NCBI RefSeq assembly: GCF_000175575.2
Contig: NZ_CP005986.1
Location: forward strand, 2,180,615-2,244,614
Direction of reading: 5' to 3'
DNA from: Acidithiobacillus caldus ATCC 51756
GTDB taxonomy: Bacteria > Pseudomonadota > Gammaproteobacteria > Acidithiobacillales > Acidithiobacillaceae
DNA length: 64,000 bases
In this document: positions 47,198 through 55,519 of the stretch, one piece after another
Position numbering within the stretch: position 1 is the stretch's first letter
How the letters are laid out: every line of letters starts with the position of its first letter
Translations under genes and position numbers: made by a program
The notes under the pieces: model-generated
Seen by the model: only the letters and a program-made list of their open reading frames with translations
The model's database searches: none
What the model was told of the DNA's origin: nothing

Positions 47198-47767
47198 TTG
47201 AGGATTAAATCGAGTACCGTGCATACCCCAAAGCTCGGTACCGTCCTCGCCATCGCCCTGGGCCTCGTCTGCACAAGTTCAGGCCTCATGGCGGGGCCCA
47301 TCTATCGCTGGGTATCCCCAGGTGGCGTCGTCTCCTTCGGCGACCATCCCCCGCCCACGGCGCGGGATCTGCGGCGGATTCACACGGTCCCGGCGCCGCC
47401 ACCCAGCCCATCGGGGCCGCCCGCTGCGGCAACGGCTTCGCGCCCGGCCGAGACCGCCTCCTCGGCCGCCAGCGCCGCCACGGCCCGGGAGGAAGCCCTC
47501 ATCGCCCGCATCGACCTGCTCACCGCCCTGGCAAATTACGCCCGAAGCACCACACCGCCGACGCACCCGCCCCACAGTGTCTACCGTCCCGCCTTTCTCC
47601 TGCCGCCTGCCTATCCTCACTACCCAGCCCCGCCAGCACCCGGCGCTCCGCCGCCGCCACCGCCACCCGGACCAGGCATACGGGGATCCGGCGTTCCGCC
47701 ATGGGCTTCACCACCTCCATCGGCGGGACCAGCCGCCCCGCAGCGTCCGCTCTGGGCGGCGCCCTGA
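47198..47767 (+). CDS. Exported proline-rich DUF4124-like protein
   Basis: This protein of about 189 residues has a signal peptide (VLAIALGLVCTSSGLMA), then YRWVSPGGVVSFGDHPP, which resembles the DUF4124 motif (YKWVDAxGxxHxxDxPP), and a long Pro/Ala-rich tail. The role is unknown. The start is uncertain: TTG at 47198 or GTG at 47219. It follows the dsbG-like gene by 25 bases. Confidence 0.65.
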   Translation: MRIKSSTVHTPKLGTVLAIALGLVCTSSGLMAGPIYRWVSPGGVVSFGDHPPPTARDLRRIHTVPAPPPSPSGPPAAATASRPAETASSAASAATAREEALIARIDLLTALANYARSTTPPTHPPHSVYRPAFLLPPAYPHYPAPPAPGAPPPPPPPGPGIRGSGVPPWASPPPSAGPAAPQRPLWAAP

Positions 47768-47834
47768 GATCCCTTGCTCGCACCTTGCCCAGTCACTATG
47801 CTTGGTACACGGGTCGCTGGATGAGGACAAGGGC

Positions 47835-48698
47835 ATGCGCGTGCGGGTAGCCGCTGTACAAATGGCCGTGGGCGCGGATTCCGCTGCCAATATCCGCAAG
47901 GCAGTGGACATGGTACGTGCCGCTGCCGCGGCGGGAGCGCAGGTCGTCCTCTTACAGGAGCTCTTCAGCAGCCTGTACTTCTGTCAGGACCAGAACATTG
48001 CCCACTTCGCGCTGGCGGCACCCCTGGATCGTCATCCCGCTGTCATCGCCCTGACGGATCTGGCTCGGGAGCTGGGCGTGGTCTTGCCGGTGAGTTTTTT
48101 TGAGCGTGCCGGCAACAGTCATTTCAACAGCCTCACGGTCATCGATGCCGATGGCCGCAATCTCGGGCTGTACCGCAAGGCGCACATCCCGGATGGTCCC
48201 GGCTACCAGGAAAAATTTTATTTCAGTCCCGGCGATACGGGCTTTCGGGTCTTTCCCACCCGCTTCGGCCGCCTGGGCGTGGCGGTGTGCTGGGATCAAT
48301 GGTTTCCGGAAACGGCGCGCATTCTCGCGCTGCGCGGCGCCGAGATGCTCCTGTACCCAACTGCCATCGGCTCCGAGCCCGAAGCCCCCGAACTCGACAG
48401 TCGTCCCCATTGGACCCGGGTCATGCAGGGCCATGCCGCCGCCAACATGGTGCCCGTCATTGCCGCCAACCGCATCGGGAACGAGCAGGGACAGCACAGC
48501 GCGATCACCTTTTACGGCGGATCTTTCATCACGGACGGTACCGGGGCGATCCTGGCCCAGGCGCAGAGCGAGGAAGGCTTCATTCAGGCCGATCTGGACC
48601 TGGATGCACTGGCTCGCGCCCGCCTGGAGTGGGGACTCTTTCGCGATCGTCGCCCAGACCTGTACGGCCCCCTGCTCGGCTTCGACGGCGAGTCCTGA
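47835..48698 (+). CDS. aguB: N-carbamoylputrescine amidase
   Basis: This 287-residue nitrilase-superfamily enzyme converts N-carbamoylputrescine to putrescine, carbon dioxide and ammonia in the arginine decarboxylase route. The catalytic set is complete: Glu42 (LLQELFSS), Lys115 (YRKAHIPD) and Cys152 (AVCWDQWFPE). YQEKFYFSPGD and TAIGSEP are typical of AguB. The ATG at 47835 follows GAGGACAAGGG; the frame upstream runs into the previous gene. No aguA is seen nearby. Confidence 0.92.
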   Translation: MRVRVAAVQMAVGADSAANIRKAVDMVRAAAAAGAQVVLLQELFSSLYFCQDQNIAHFALAAPLDRHPAVIALTDLARELGVVLPVSFFERAGNSHFNSLTVIDADGRNLGLYRKAHIPDGPGYQEKFYFSPGDTGFRVFPTRFGRLGVAVCWDQWFPETARILALRGAEMLLYPTAIGSEPEAPELDSRPHWTRVMQGHAAANMVPVIAANRIGNEQGQHSAITFYGGSFITDGTGAILAQAQSEEGFIQADLDLDALARARLEWGLFRDRRPDLYGPLLGFDGES

Positions 48699-48706
48699 GT
48701 ACTGGC

Positions 48707-49738
48707 TCAGGCCGAGGCGGCCCAGCCCGACGCCAGAATCTCCAGAGCCTCGCCGAGTACCCGCTCCGGCTCCAGCTCCTCCATGCAGCGGCGGTGGCTG
48801 CAGGCCCCGTAATCGCTCCGATGAACGCAGGGGCTACAGGGCAGACCACGGCGCAGTATGCGAATGTCGGCCACTCCACTGTCCCAGGGTCCCGTCATAT
48901 TCGGGTCGCTGGGTCCAAATACCGCGATCAGGGGCGTCCCCAGGGCCGCAGCGAGGTGACTGGGTCCGGTATCCGTACTGATCAGCAGGCGCGCGTGGCG
49001 AATGACGGCCATGAGCTCCGGCAGACTGGTCGCCCCACACAGATCGATGGCATCGGGCACTGCCTCGATCAGGGTAGCAAGGTACGGACGCTCGGCCCTC
49101 TCACCAATGAGCACGAGGCGTAGCTCCGGGTGCCGGACCATCAGGCTCTGCGCCAGACTCTGCCAATGCCGCAGGGGCCAGGCACGCAGGTTGGCCTTGC
49201 CGCGGGCAATATGGCTATTGCCGGGGTGGAGGACCAGATAGCCGTGGGACTGGCAAAGGCGGGGTGGAAGCGGCGCATCGGCGACCCGGATGCTGGGCTC
49301 GGCCAGAGCCAGGCAATCCTCGGGCAATACTTCGCGCAAGAGCTCGCGGACGTCATCCACCACATGGTGACGCGCCCCTGCTGGCCGCGGCCTGGCCGAC
49401 ACCTTCTGCTGTGCCGGTAAGCGTCGCAACAACTCGCGAAAGTCCGTGCCGGTTTCGAGATCCAGAACGAGCCGATAGGGCTGCTGCCGGGCTGCGGCCA
49501 GGATCGCCCGCTTGGTGGGACTCCAGAAACTCGGCAGGCCCCGTCGCCGCAGCCCAAAAACACGATGAATGCGCGGATCGTCGACGAGGAGAGGCGCCAT
49601 GTTGGCCATGACGACAAAATCTATCTCCACCCCCTTGCCAAAGTGCGCCCGCAGGGGTTCGATGACGGCCGTCGCCCACAGGGTATCTCCCAGGCGACCG
49701 GCACGGATCACCAGAATGCGGCTATTGGCGGTACTCAT
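48707..49738 (-). CDS. ADP-heptose:LPS heptosyltransferase-type glycosyltransferase (GT9)
   Basis: This 343-residue GT-B enzyme of family 9 transfers heptose to the lipopolysaccharide core. It has the N-terminal ILVIRAGRLGDTLWATAVIEPLR and the C-terminal nucleotide-sugar site STDTGPSHLAAALGTPLIAVFGPSDP. Similarity to WaaF/WaaC is clear, but which step it performs is not. It is convergent with aguB, eight bases apart. The C-terminal region has several Cys (CSPCVHRSDYGACSHRRC), an unusual cluster seen in some heptosyltransferases. Confidence 0.88.
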   Translation of the reverse strand: MSTANSRILVIRAGRLGDTLWATAVIEPLRAHFGKGVEIDFVVMANMAPLLVDDPRIHRVFGLRRRGLPSFWSPTKRAILAAARQQPYRLVLDLETGTDFRELLRRLPAQQKVSARPRPAGARHHVVDDVRELLREVLPEDCLALAEPSIRVADAPLPPRLCQSHGYLVLHPGNSHIARGKANLRAWPLRHWQSLAQSLMVRHPELRLVLIGERAERPYLATLIEAVPDAIDLCGATSLPELMAVIRHARLLISTDTGPSHLAAALGTPLIAVFGPSDPNMTGPWDSGVADIRILRRGLPCSPCVHRSDYGACSHRRCMEELEPERVLGEALEILASGWAASA

Positions 49739-49811
49739 GGCCCGATCCTCCCATGGCCTGTGGCGTACGGTCGTGGCGCGCCGTAGTTCTATTTGGATTC
49801 CGAAGTATTCG

Positions 49812-50453
49812 TCAGTCGGCGCGGCGACTGCGGCGTCCCTGTAACCCCGTCCAGGCTGCCGGCAACAGGGAAAGCAGGATCAAACTCACCAACACCAGAT
49901 TGAGATGACTCTTGACCCAGGGCACGGCGCCCAGAAAATAGCCCGCCAGCAACAATCCGCCCACCCACAGCAGCGCTCCCAGCAGGTTGAAACGGAGAAA
50001 GCGCGCATAGGACATGCGCGCAATCCCGGCGACGAAGGGCACAAAGGTGCGGATGATGGGCAGAAAGCGCCCAATCACCACGGCCTTGCCACCGTGACGC
50101 TCATAAAAGGCCTCCGTCCGCCGAAGATAGGCGACGCGCAACCAGCGGCCACCGAAAAGGCATATTCCGTAACGATGTCCCAAGTAGTAGTTGAGGGCAT
50201 CCCCCAGCACGGCGGCGGTCATCAGGGAAAGCAGCAGCCAGGGCAGGGACATCAGACCTGCACCCGCCAGGGTGCCACAAACGAAGAGCATGGAGTCGCC
50301 CGGCAGTATGGGTGTGACCACCAAACCTGTCTCTGCAAAAAGGATGAGAAAGAGAGCGAGGTAGATCCACAGGCCATAGTGCTGCACCCACAGGGCAAGG
50401 TATTGATCGAAGTGCAGCAGTTGCTGCAACAGGCCAGGCCAACCGGGGTTCAT
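49812..50453 (-). CDS. DedA-family membrane protein
   Basis: This 213-residue DedA protein is thought to act as a proton-linked lipid carrier flippase needed for envelope homeostasis. It has the motif FAETGLVVTPILPGDSMLFVCG, the glycine-rich GDALNYYLGHRYG and RFLPIIRTFVPFVAGIARM, all family hallmarks. Its start overlaps the preceding small gene (ATGA). Confidence 0.92.
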   Translation of the reverse strand: MNPGWPGLLQQLLHFDQYLALWVQHYGLWIYLALFLILFAETGLVVTPILPGDSMLFVCGTLAGAGLMSLPWLLLSLMTAAVLGDALNYYLGHRYGICLFGGRWLRVAYLRRTEAFYERHGGKAVVIGRFLPIIRTFVPFVAGIARMSYARFLRFNLLGALLWVGGLLLAGYFLGAVPWVKSHLNLVLVSLILLSLLPAAWTGLQGRRSRRAD

Positions 50454-50806
50454 TCGAAGGTCTGACGATAGCGCTGGTAGTGCTCGGCGAAGAGGACTTC
50501 CAGTTGGGCGATGACCTCCGCTGCCGGCGCCCCGCCGACGACGTGCCGGGACATGAGGGCTGCGGTCTCGTTGAGCATGGCCTTGGCATCCAGCATGGCA
50601 TAGCTCTCGCGCAGGCGCTTGATGGCCCCGACCACGGTCTCCCCCTCCCGAGCCGGGAGCAGGGAAGGCGTCTCGGGAGTCTGCGCGACCACCACGGTGT
50701 CGCGGCGACGGCTGGCCAAAAATTCGGCAAAAAGCTGCAACTGCTCCCTCTGCGCGTCATCCAGTTTGCGCGCCACCCGGAGCAGACGCCGTTCAAAGCT
50801 GTTCAC
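50450..50806 (-). CDS. Hypothetical helical protein between pseudo-amidotransferase and dedA
   Basis: This 118-residue protein is mostly charged helix (FERRLLRVARKLDDAQREQLQLFAEFLASRRRD, in parts) without signal or membrane segment. No family was recognised. It starts at GTG 50806, overlapping the previous stop as GTGA, and overlaps dedA at its end, so the three genes form one operon. Confidence 0.75.
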   Translation of the reverse strand: MNSFERRLLRVARKLDDAQREQLQLFAEFLASRRRDTVVVAQTPETPSLLPAREGETVVGAIKRLRESYAMLDAKAMLNETAALMSRHVVGGAPAAEVIAQLEVLFAEHYQRYRQTFE

Positions 50807-51564
50807 GTCGAGCTTCCATCCTCTCCGGTATCCACCTTGAGCGCGAAGACCCGCGGCTTGCGTCGCTCCGACATGAGCGAGAGTTCCCGGACCAACGCCA
50901 CCAGCGTCTGGTCCGTCGTCTGCTGCATCTCGGGCCACAGGCGTCGCGCCTCTTCCAGCAGCTCGCCGATGTGCTCCGGTACCTCACGATCTTCCTCCAT
51001 GAGGATGTCCTCGATGAGGCCCGGTTTCATCTCCGGTCGGAACAGCAGGGACATGCTGCCGGCATCGGGACGAAAGGCGATCCAGCGACCCGCGTCGTCC
51101 ACCAGCAAGGCTTCCTTCCCCGGCGGCAGGATTGCCGTCCCCGGCGCCCAGACCATGACCTTGCGTCCCGCTACGGCCTCGGCCAGGACATCGCCCTTGC
51201 CCGCGGGGCCCAGATGCGCCGTGGTGAAATAGGCATTGTGGTAGGGTTCCAGCTGCAATTGTGCACCCTCGTACTGTGCCAGGAGCAAACCGCCCAAACC
51301 AAAACCCACCACCGGACGATCGGCCTTGCGAAAGGCGGCAATGGTCTGCAACTCTTGGGTAAGCCAGGGATACTTGTCCGTCTCCAGGGGCGACATGGGA
51401 CCGCCCAGGAGGAAGAGCGCATCAAAGGTCAGCGCGCTGGACGGTAACTCCTGATTGAGAAACACCCGAAAGTAGCTGTAGCTGATGGCCCGCTTTTCCA
51501 GTTGCGCTTCCAGGGTCCCCAGAAACTCCGAATAGCTATGTTGTATCACGGCGAAGTGCTTCAT
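50803..51564 (-). CDS. Class I glutamine-amidotransferase-like protein lacking the catalytic cysteine
   Basis: This 253-residue protein has the fold pattern of class I glutamine amidotransferases: LLGGPMSPLETDKYPWL, then PVVGFGLGGLLLA where the usual GxCxGxQLLA nucleophile is. The Cys position is Gly89. LLFRPEM replaces the usual FHPE, so the catalytic His is also lost. It is probably a non-catalytic relative with a binding or scaffolding role. The last 80 residues are extra, with an acidic helical part. GAGGG precedes the ATG at 51564. Confidence 0.75.
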   Translation of the reverse strand: MKHFAVIQHSYSEFLGTLEAQLEKRAISYSYFRVFLNQELPSSALTFDALFLLGGPMSPLETDKYPWLTQELQTIAAFRKADRPVVGFGLGGLLLAQYEGAQLQLEPYHNAYFTTAHLGPAGKGDVLAEAVAGRKVMVWAPGTAILPPGKEALLVDDAGRWIAFRPDAGSMSLLFRPEMKPGLIEDILMEEDREVPEHIGELLEEARRLWPEMQQTTDQTLVALVRELSLMSERRKPRVFALKVDTGEDGSST

Positions 51565-51574
51565 GGGGCCGCCC

Positions 51575-52513
51575 TCATGCGTTGCTTTCACGCCGGGGAA
51601 TGAGTACGCGCATGTCGCGCGCGCAGCGTTCCTTGGCAAACTCCAGAAATTCGTCCATGACCAGACTGCGGAACTTCTGCTTCTGATACACGAAGAAATA
51701 GGGACGTGCCAGCGGCGGGTTGAGGGGAAGCGCGATGATGGTACCCAGGGCCAGTTCCTTGAGCACGGTGGCTTCCGATACCACGGCAATTCCGAGGCCG
51801 CCCTCCACGGCACCCTTGACCGCCTCGGGACTGCCGAGCTCCATGGTGATGTGCAGATCCTCCGGGTCGATACCCACCTGATGCAAGTATTCCATGGTCA
51901 CTTCCCGCGTGCCGGAGCCCTCTTCGCGCGAGACGAAGGGGTAATCCAAGAGCTCCTGGGCGCTGACGCTCTCGTGATCACGCAGAGCATGGTCCTGAGG
52001 AGCGATGACGATCATGTTGTCCATGCAGCACTTGAGGGTGGCGAGGCTCTTGTTGCTCACCACTCCCTCCACGAGCCCCAGATCGATGCTGTTGTCCTCG
52101 ATCATGTGCACGATCTTGTCGGTGTTGCCCACGTGCAGACGTACCTGCACGTCGGGATACTTGAGCTTGAAGTCCCCCAGCACGCGCGGCAGCATGTATT
52201 CGGCAATGGTCGTGCTGGCGCCGATGAGGAGGTGGCCGCGCAGGTCCCCTGTCATTTCACCGACACGGTTGGACATTTCTCCATACAGGGACAAGATCCG
52301 CTCGGAGTATTCATAGACCACCATGCCCGCTTCCGTCAGGCTGATGCGGTTGTGGGTGCGATCGAAGAGGCGGGTGTTGAACTGCTCTTCCAGTTGCTTG
52401 ACCTGAAAGGTGACCGCCGGCTGCGTCATATGCAGGGTCTCGGCCGCCTTGGTGAAGCTCAGGAGCTTCGCCACCGTGTGAAAGACCTGTAACCGTCTAT
52501 CTGCCATGAACAA
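51575..52513 (-). CDS. LysR-family transcriptional regulator
   Basis: This 312-residue regulator has an N-terminal winged helix (FHTVAKLLSFTKAAETLHMTQPAVTFQVKQLEEQ, in parts) and a substrate-binding domain with GLVEGVVSNKS and FVSREEGSGTREVTME. These features are close to CysB/CbbR/CysL types. The SREEGSGTR block is frequent in CbbR and CysL-like proteins, so a link to carbon or sulfur metabolism is possible. It is divergent from the TM2 gene and just upstream of the pseudo-amidotransferase operon. Confidence 0.88.
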   Translation of the reverse strand: MFMADRRLQVFHTVAKLLSFTKAAETLHMTQPAVTFQVKQLEEQFNTRLFDRTHNRISLTEAGMVVYEYSERILSLYGEMSNRVGEMTGDLRGHLLIGASTTIAEYMLPRVLGDFKLKYPDVQVRLHVGNTDKIVHMIEDNSIDLGLVEGVVSNKSLATLKCCMDNMIVIAPQDHALRDHESVSAQELLDYPFVSREEGSGTREVTMEYLHQVGIDPEDLHITMELGSPEAVKGAVEGGLGIAVVSEATVLKELALGTIIALPLNPPLARPYFFVYQKQKFRSLVMDEFLEFAKERCARDMRVLIPRRESNA

Positions 52514-52590
52514 TCCCGTCGGGCGCGACTTTGCCCGAGTTTATGAGTAATATCTGAGCGCTTCAATACAGTTTTCTGGGAGACTCACCC

Positions 52591-53181
52591 ATGCCCGAAG
52601 CCTGGGAAAAACTCGATCTGCATGGAGCTGGACTGCAGAGTCTACAAATTCGGCTGAAAAAACTCCAGAAAAAACCGTTATGGACCTATCTATCCTGGTT
52701 GGGCTTCCCCTTGGGCCTGCACCGCTTCTACCTGCATCGCCGCCGCGCCTGGATCTTTCCCGCGGCCGGCATCGCGGTACTGGCCCTCGCCCTGCTTGCG
52801 CCCTGGTACCTTGCGGCGCTTGCGGCTGTGATACTAGCGGCCCTCGCCCTGCACGATCTGCGACACCTTTCCGCCTGGCTTGGCGACTACAACAAGGAGA
52901 TGCGAAAACAGGCCTGGTTTGCCCAGAACGCGCCGGCGGCCCCACAGAACTACCGGGGCCGCGCCGATACCGTGGAGGATGCTCCAGACTACCAGACGGA
53001 ACTGGAGGGCTACCGCAGGATCAAGGAAAGTGAGCGGGGGGGTCATCCGGCCGGCGATACCAAGCCCGAGCGCAAGGGCTTCGGCCCGGGACAGAGACGC
53101 CTGTCCTTTGCCGAGCAAGAAAAACTCCTGGCCGAACTGAGCAAGAAAAAGGGCGGCGAGGGCCCCGACGCTTCCGCCTGA
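52591..53181 (+). CDS. TM2-like membrane protein with a polar tail
   Basis: This 196-residue protein has three hydrophobic segments around residues 30-90. The first contains the TM2 pattern WLGFPLGLHRFYLHRR. A charged C-terminal cytoplasmic half follows, ending EKLLAELSKKKGGE. TM2 proteins are of unknown function. GGGAGA is before the ATG. The gene converges on the aldo/keto reductase with three bases between stops. Confidence 0.75.
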   Translation: MPEAWEKLDLHGAGLQSLQIRLKKLQKKPLWTYLSWLGFPLGLHRFYLHRRRAWIFPAAGIAVLALALLAPWYLAALAAVILAALALHDLRHLSAWLGDYNKEMRKQAWFAQNAPAAPQNYRGRADTVEDAPDYQTELEGYRRIKESERGGHPAGDTKPERKGFGPGQRRLSFAEQEKLLAELSKKKGGEGPDASA

Positions 53182-53184
53182 CTC

Positions 53185-54333
53185 CTATTTTTCCTTCTCG
53201 AACATGGCGAGATAGCTTTCCTTGGCCAAGGGCGGGCGCCGCGCTACCGCCAGAAAATCCGCCAGGTGCAGGGGCGTACTCATGCCCACCAGGGTGACCG
53301 CGATCCCGGGGGTCGAGCGAACGAACTGGATGGCACGCTGGGCGGCATTGTCCAGATCCGGCATGCCCTGCTGCAGTGCGGGCACCTCCTCCCGCGCCAG
53401 CAGTCCCTTACCGAGGGTATGGCTGGCCATGACCGTCAGTTTCAGCTGAAAGGCGGCCTGGATGGTGGAGGCGATGTTACCCTGCCCGGTGACCTGGCTG
53501 AAGCGGGTGTAGGCCTCGGGCATCAGGGCATTGAAGGGAAGCTCCACCACCCGCAGATGGTGGCGACGCCCCTCTCCCGCCGCCTTTTCTGCCAGGCCCA
53601 GAAGGCTGGTCATGGATTGAAACAGCGGGTTGTCCGTTTCCACCCGACAGGCGTTGAAGGTCGATATCCCATAGTAGCGCAGCTTGTTGGCCGCCACCGC
53701 GTCTTCCAGGGCAGCGAAAACCGCCTGCAGCTTGCGGTACATGTGTTCCTTGCCGATGCTCGGGATGTGCACCTCGGGCTGATCCACGAGGAAGCAGTCC
53801 AGGGTCTCGAGGCCCGTCTGCTCACGCAGGCTGTCCAGCTGCCAGATAATGTACTCCGGACTCAGGCAGTGCACACCCTCGGCCAGATCCTCCCGGCGGC
53901 CGAGGCCGCGGCCCTCCACCTCCTCGTGGAAAAACGCCTCCAGATCGTCGGGACGGCCCCGAGGAAAGGTCAGAAAACCGCCCTTGCCAATGACGAAGAA
54001 CTCCTCCCGTTGGATACCGCTCGCCATGGCCTTGGCGATACCCGCACCCACGGCCCGCCCGGCACGGCCGTAACGGTAATTGGCGCCCGTATCGATGACG
54101 TTTATACCCGACTGCAGCGCTTGGGCGACGATGGCAGCGACGGCCAGATCCGTTACCTCATCGACACCCCCGGGGAAGGTACCGACACCCAGAGAGGAGA
54201 GCTTGATTCGGGTATTGAGGAAGTCGCTGTAGTGCCCCTCCGGCAAGGTATCGCTAAAGCGCGCCGCATAGGCCTTGGTGGCCAGGCTGTTGGCAGCGCC
54301 GGGGATCGGAGTTTGGGAAGCAGGGGACGGCAT
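53185..54333 (-). CDS. Aldo/keto reductase with altered catalytic His
   Basis: This 382-residue TIM-barrel protein belongs to the aldo/keto reductases, which use NADPH to reduce carbonyl compounds. Asp and Tyr are in INVIDTGANYRYG and Lys in VIGKGG. The usual LxxHxPD strand reads FLVDQPEVH, so the catalytic His appears to be Asp. It is longer than typical (around 320) through an N-terminal extension and an insert near residues 130-150. It is the last gene of the CbbQ/CbbO operon. Confidence 0.82.
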   Translation of the reverse strand: MPSPASQTPIPGAANSLATKAYAARFSDTLPEGHYSDFLNTRIKLSSLGVGTFPGGVDEVTDLAVAAIVAQALQSGINVIDTGANYRYGRAGRAVGAGIAKAMASGIQREEFFVIGKGGFLTFPRGRPDDLEAFFHEEVEGRGLGRREDLAEGVHCLSPEYIIWQLDSLREQTGLETLDCFLVDQPEVHIPSIGKEHMYRKLQAVFAALEDAVAANKLRYYGISTFNACRVETDNPLFQSMTSLLGLAEKAAGEGRRHHLRVVELPFNALMPEAYTRFSQVTGQGNIASTIQAAFQLKLTVMASHTLGKGLLAREEVPALQQGMPDLDNAAQRAIQFVRSTPGIAVTLVGMSTPLHLADFLAVARRPPLAKESYLAMFEKEK

Positions 54334-54349
54334 GGAGAATGCTCCTGGT

Positions 54350-55519
54350 CTAGGGGGAATGCCACAGGGGATGGTCGGCCAAGAGGCGCTTCAGACGCTG
54401 CTGAATCTCGGGCCGGATGGGACCCTCACGGGCCGCGTCGCGCAGCACGAGGAATTGCCGCTCGTAATCGGGGGCCTCTTCATCGTCCAGCTCCCAATCC
54501 ACGGCCCGCAGCAGTGCGCTCCCCGCCGCCGGTAGGGTGTCCGGGAGGCTACGCCCGGTGAGGATCGCCCACAGCCCGGTCCAGCAGCGCGCCAGGGCAA
54601 TGGGATGATAACCCCCGCCACCCAGCACCAGCAGTCGCGGGCTGTCGGCCAGGATCTGCGCCGCCATCTCCCAAAAAAAGCCATTGCTGACACGAAACTT
54701 GCTCAGAGGATCGGGAGCGAGGATGTCCGTACCCGCCTGCAGTACCACCACATCCGGCCGAAAAGCCTCGAGGACCTCCGGCCAGAGCAGGGTAAAAACC
54801 GCGCGATATTCGCTGTCGTTGACCTCGGCCGGCAGGGGCAGATTGACCGCACCGCCCGGGTGATCGTCCACTCCACCACCCTGGAAGGGATAGGCATAGG
54901 CGGTGTCCATGTGGATGGAGACCGTCAGCACCTCAGGATCTTTCACGAAAGCGGACTCCACGCCGTCACCGTGGTGCGCATCCAGATCCCAGTAAAGGAC
55001 GCGCAGACCCTCGCGGCGTAGGCGCTGGATGGCCAGCACCGGATCGTTGAGATAGCAGAAGCCGCGCGCCTGCCCCGGCGCCGCGTGGTGCATACCCCCG
55101 GCGGGGCTGAAGGCCAGTCGCCCCCGCAAGACCTCCTCCGCCCCCTGGATGCTGGAGCCCGTGGCCAGATTGGGGGTATCGAAAAAACCGGGGAAATAGG
55201 GATTCTCCAGGGTACCCAGTTGATAGCGGCGCCGCTCGGCATCGGTGACCCCACCACGAAACTGGGCGCGCTCAAAACTCTGGATGTAGTCGCGGGTGTG
55301 AAAACCCCAGAGTTCCCGATGGCTGGCGGGACGGCCGCTGCGATATTCGGCCGGAGCAATGGCACCGTAACTATTGATGAGGTCGAGGGTCAGGGAAACC
55401 CGCGGGATGGCCAGGGGATGATTCTGGCCATAGCTTGCCCGACGGTAGCGCGCAGCACCAATGAAAAGCGCCTCCCGCTGCGGGTCGATGCGCGGCTTGA
55501 GGGCGTCCACCTCCCTCAA
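54350..55519 (-). CDS. Histone-deacetylase-superfamily enzyme (AcuC-like)
   Basis: This 389-residue enzyme of the arginase/deacetylase fold removes acetyl groups from lysine or polyamines. The zinc site is intact: GMHHAAPGQARGFCYLND, YWDLDAHHGDGVESAF and LQAGTDILAPDPLSKF, plus the catalytic Tyr in GGGYHPIALAR. It starts at TTG 55519, overlapping the CbbO stop, so it is translationally coupled to CbbO. The AKR gene follows after 16 bases. Confidence 0.88.
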   Translation of the reverse strand: MREVDALKPRIDPQREALFIGAARYRRASYGQNHPLAIPRVSLTLDLINSYGAIAPAEYRSGRPASHRELWGFHTRDYIQSFERAQFRGGVTDAERRRYQLGTLENPYFPGFFDTPNLATGSSIQGAEEVLRGRLAFSPAGGMHHAAPGQARGFCYLNDPVLAIQRLRREGLRVLYWDLDAHHGDGVESAFVKDPEVLTVSIHMDTAYAYPFQGGGVDDHPGGAVNLPLPAEVNDSEYRAVFTLLWPEVLEAFRPDVVVLQAGTDILAPDPLSKFRVSNGFFWEMAAQILADSPRLLVLGGGGYHPIALARCWTGLWAILTGRSLPDTLPAAGSALLRAVDWELDDEEAPDYERQFLVLRDAAREGPIRPEIQQRLKRLLADHPLWHSP

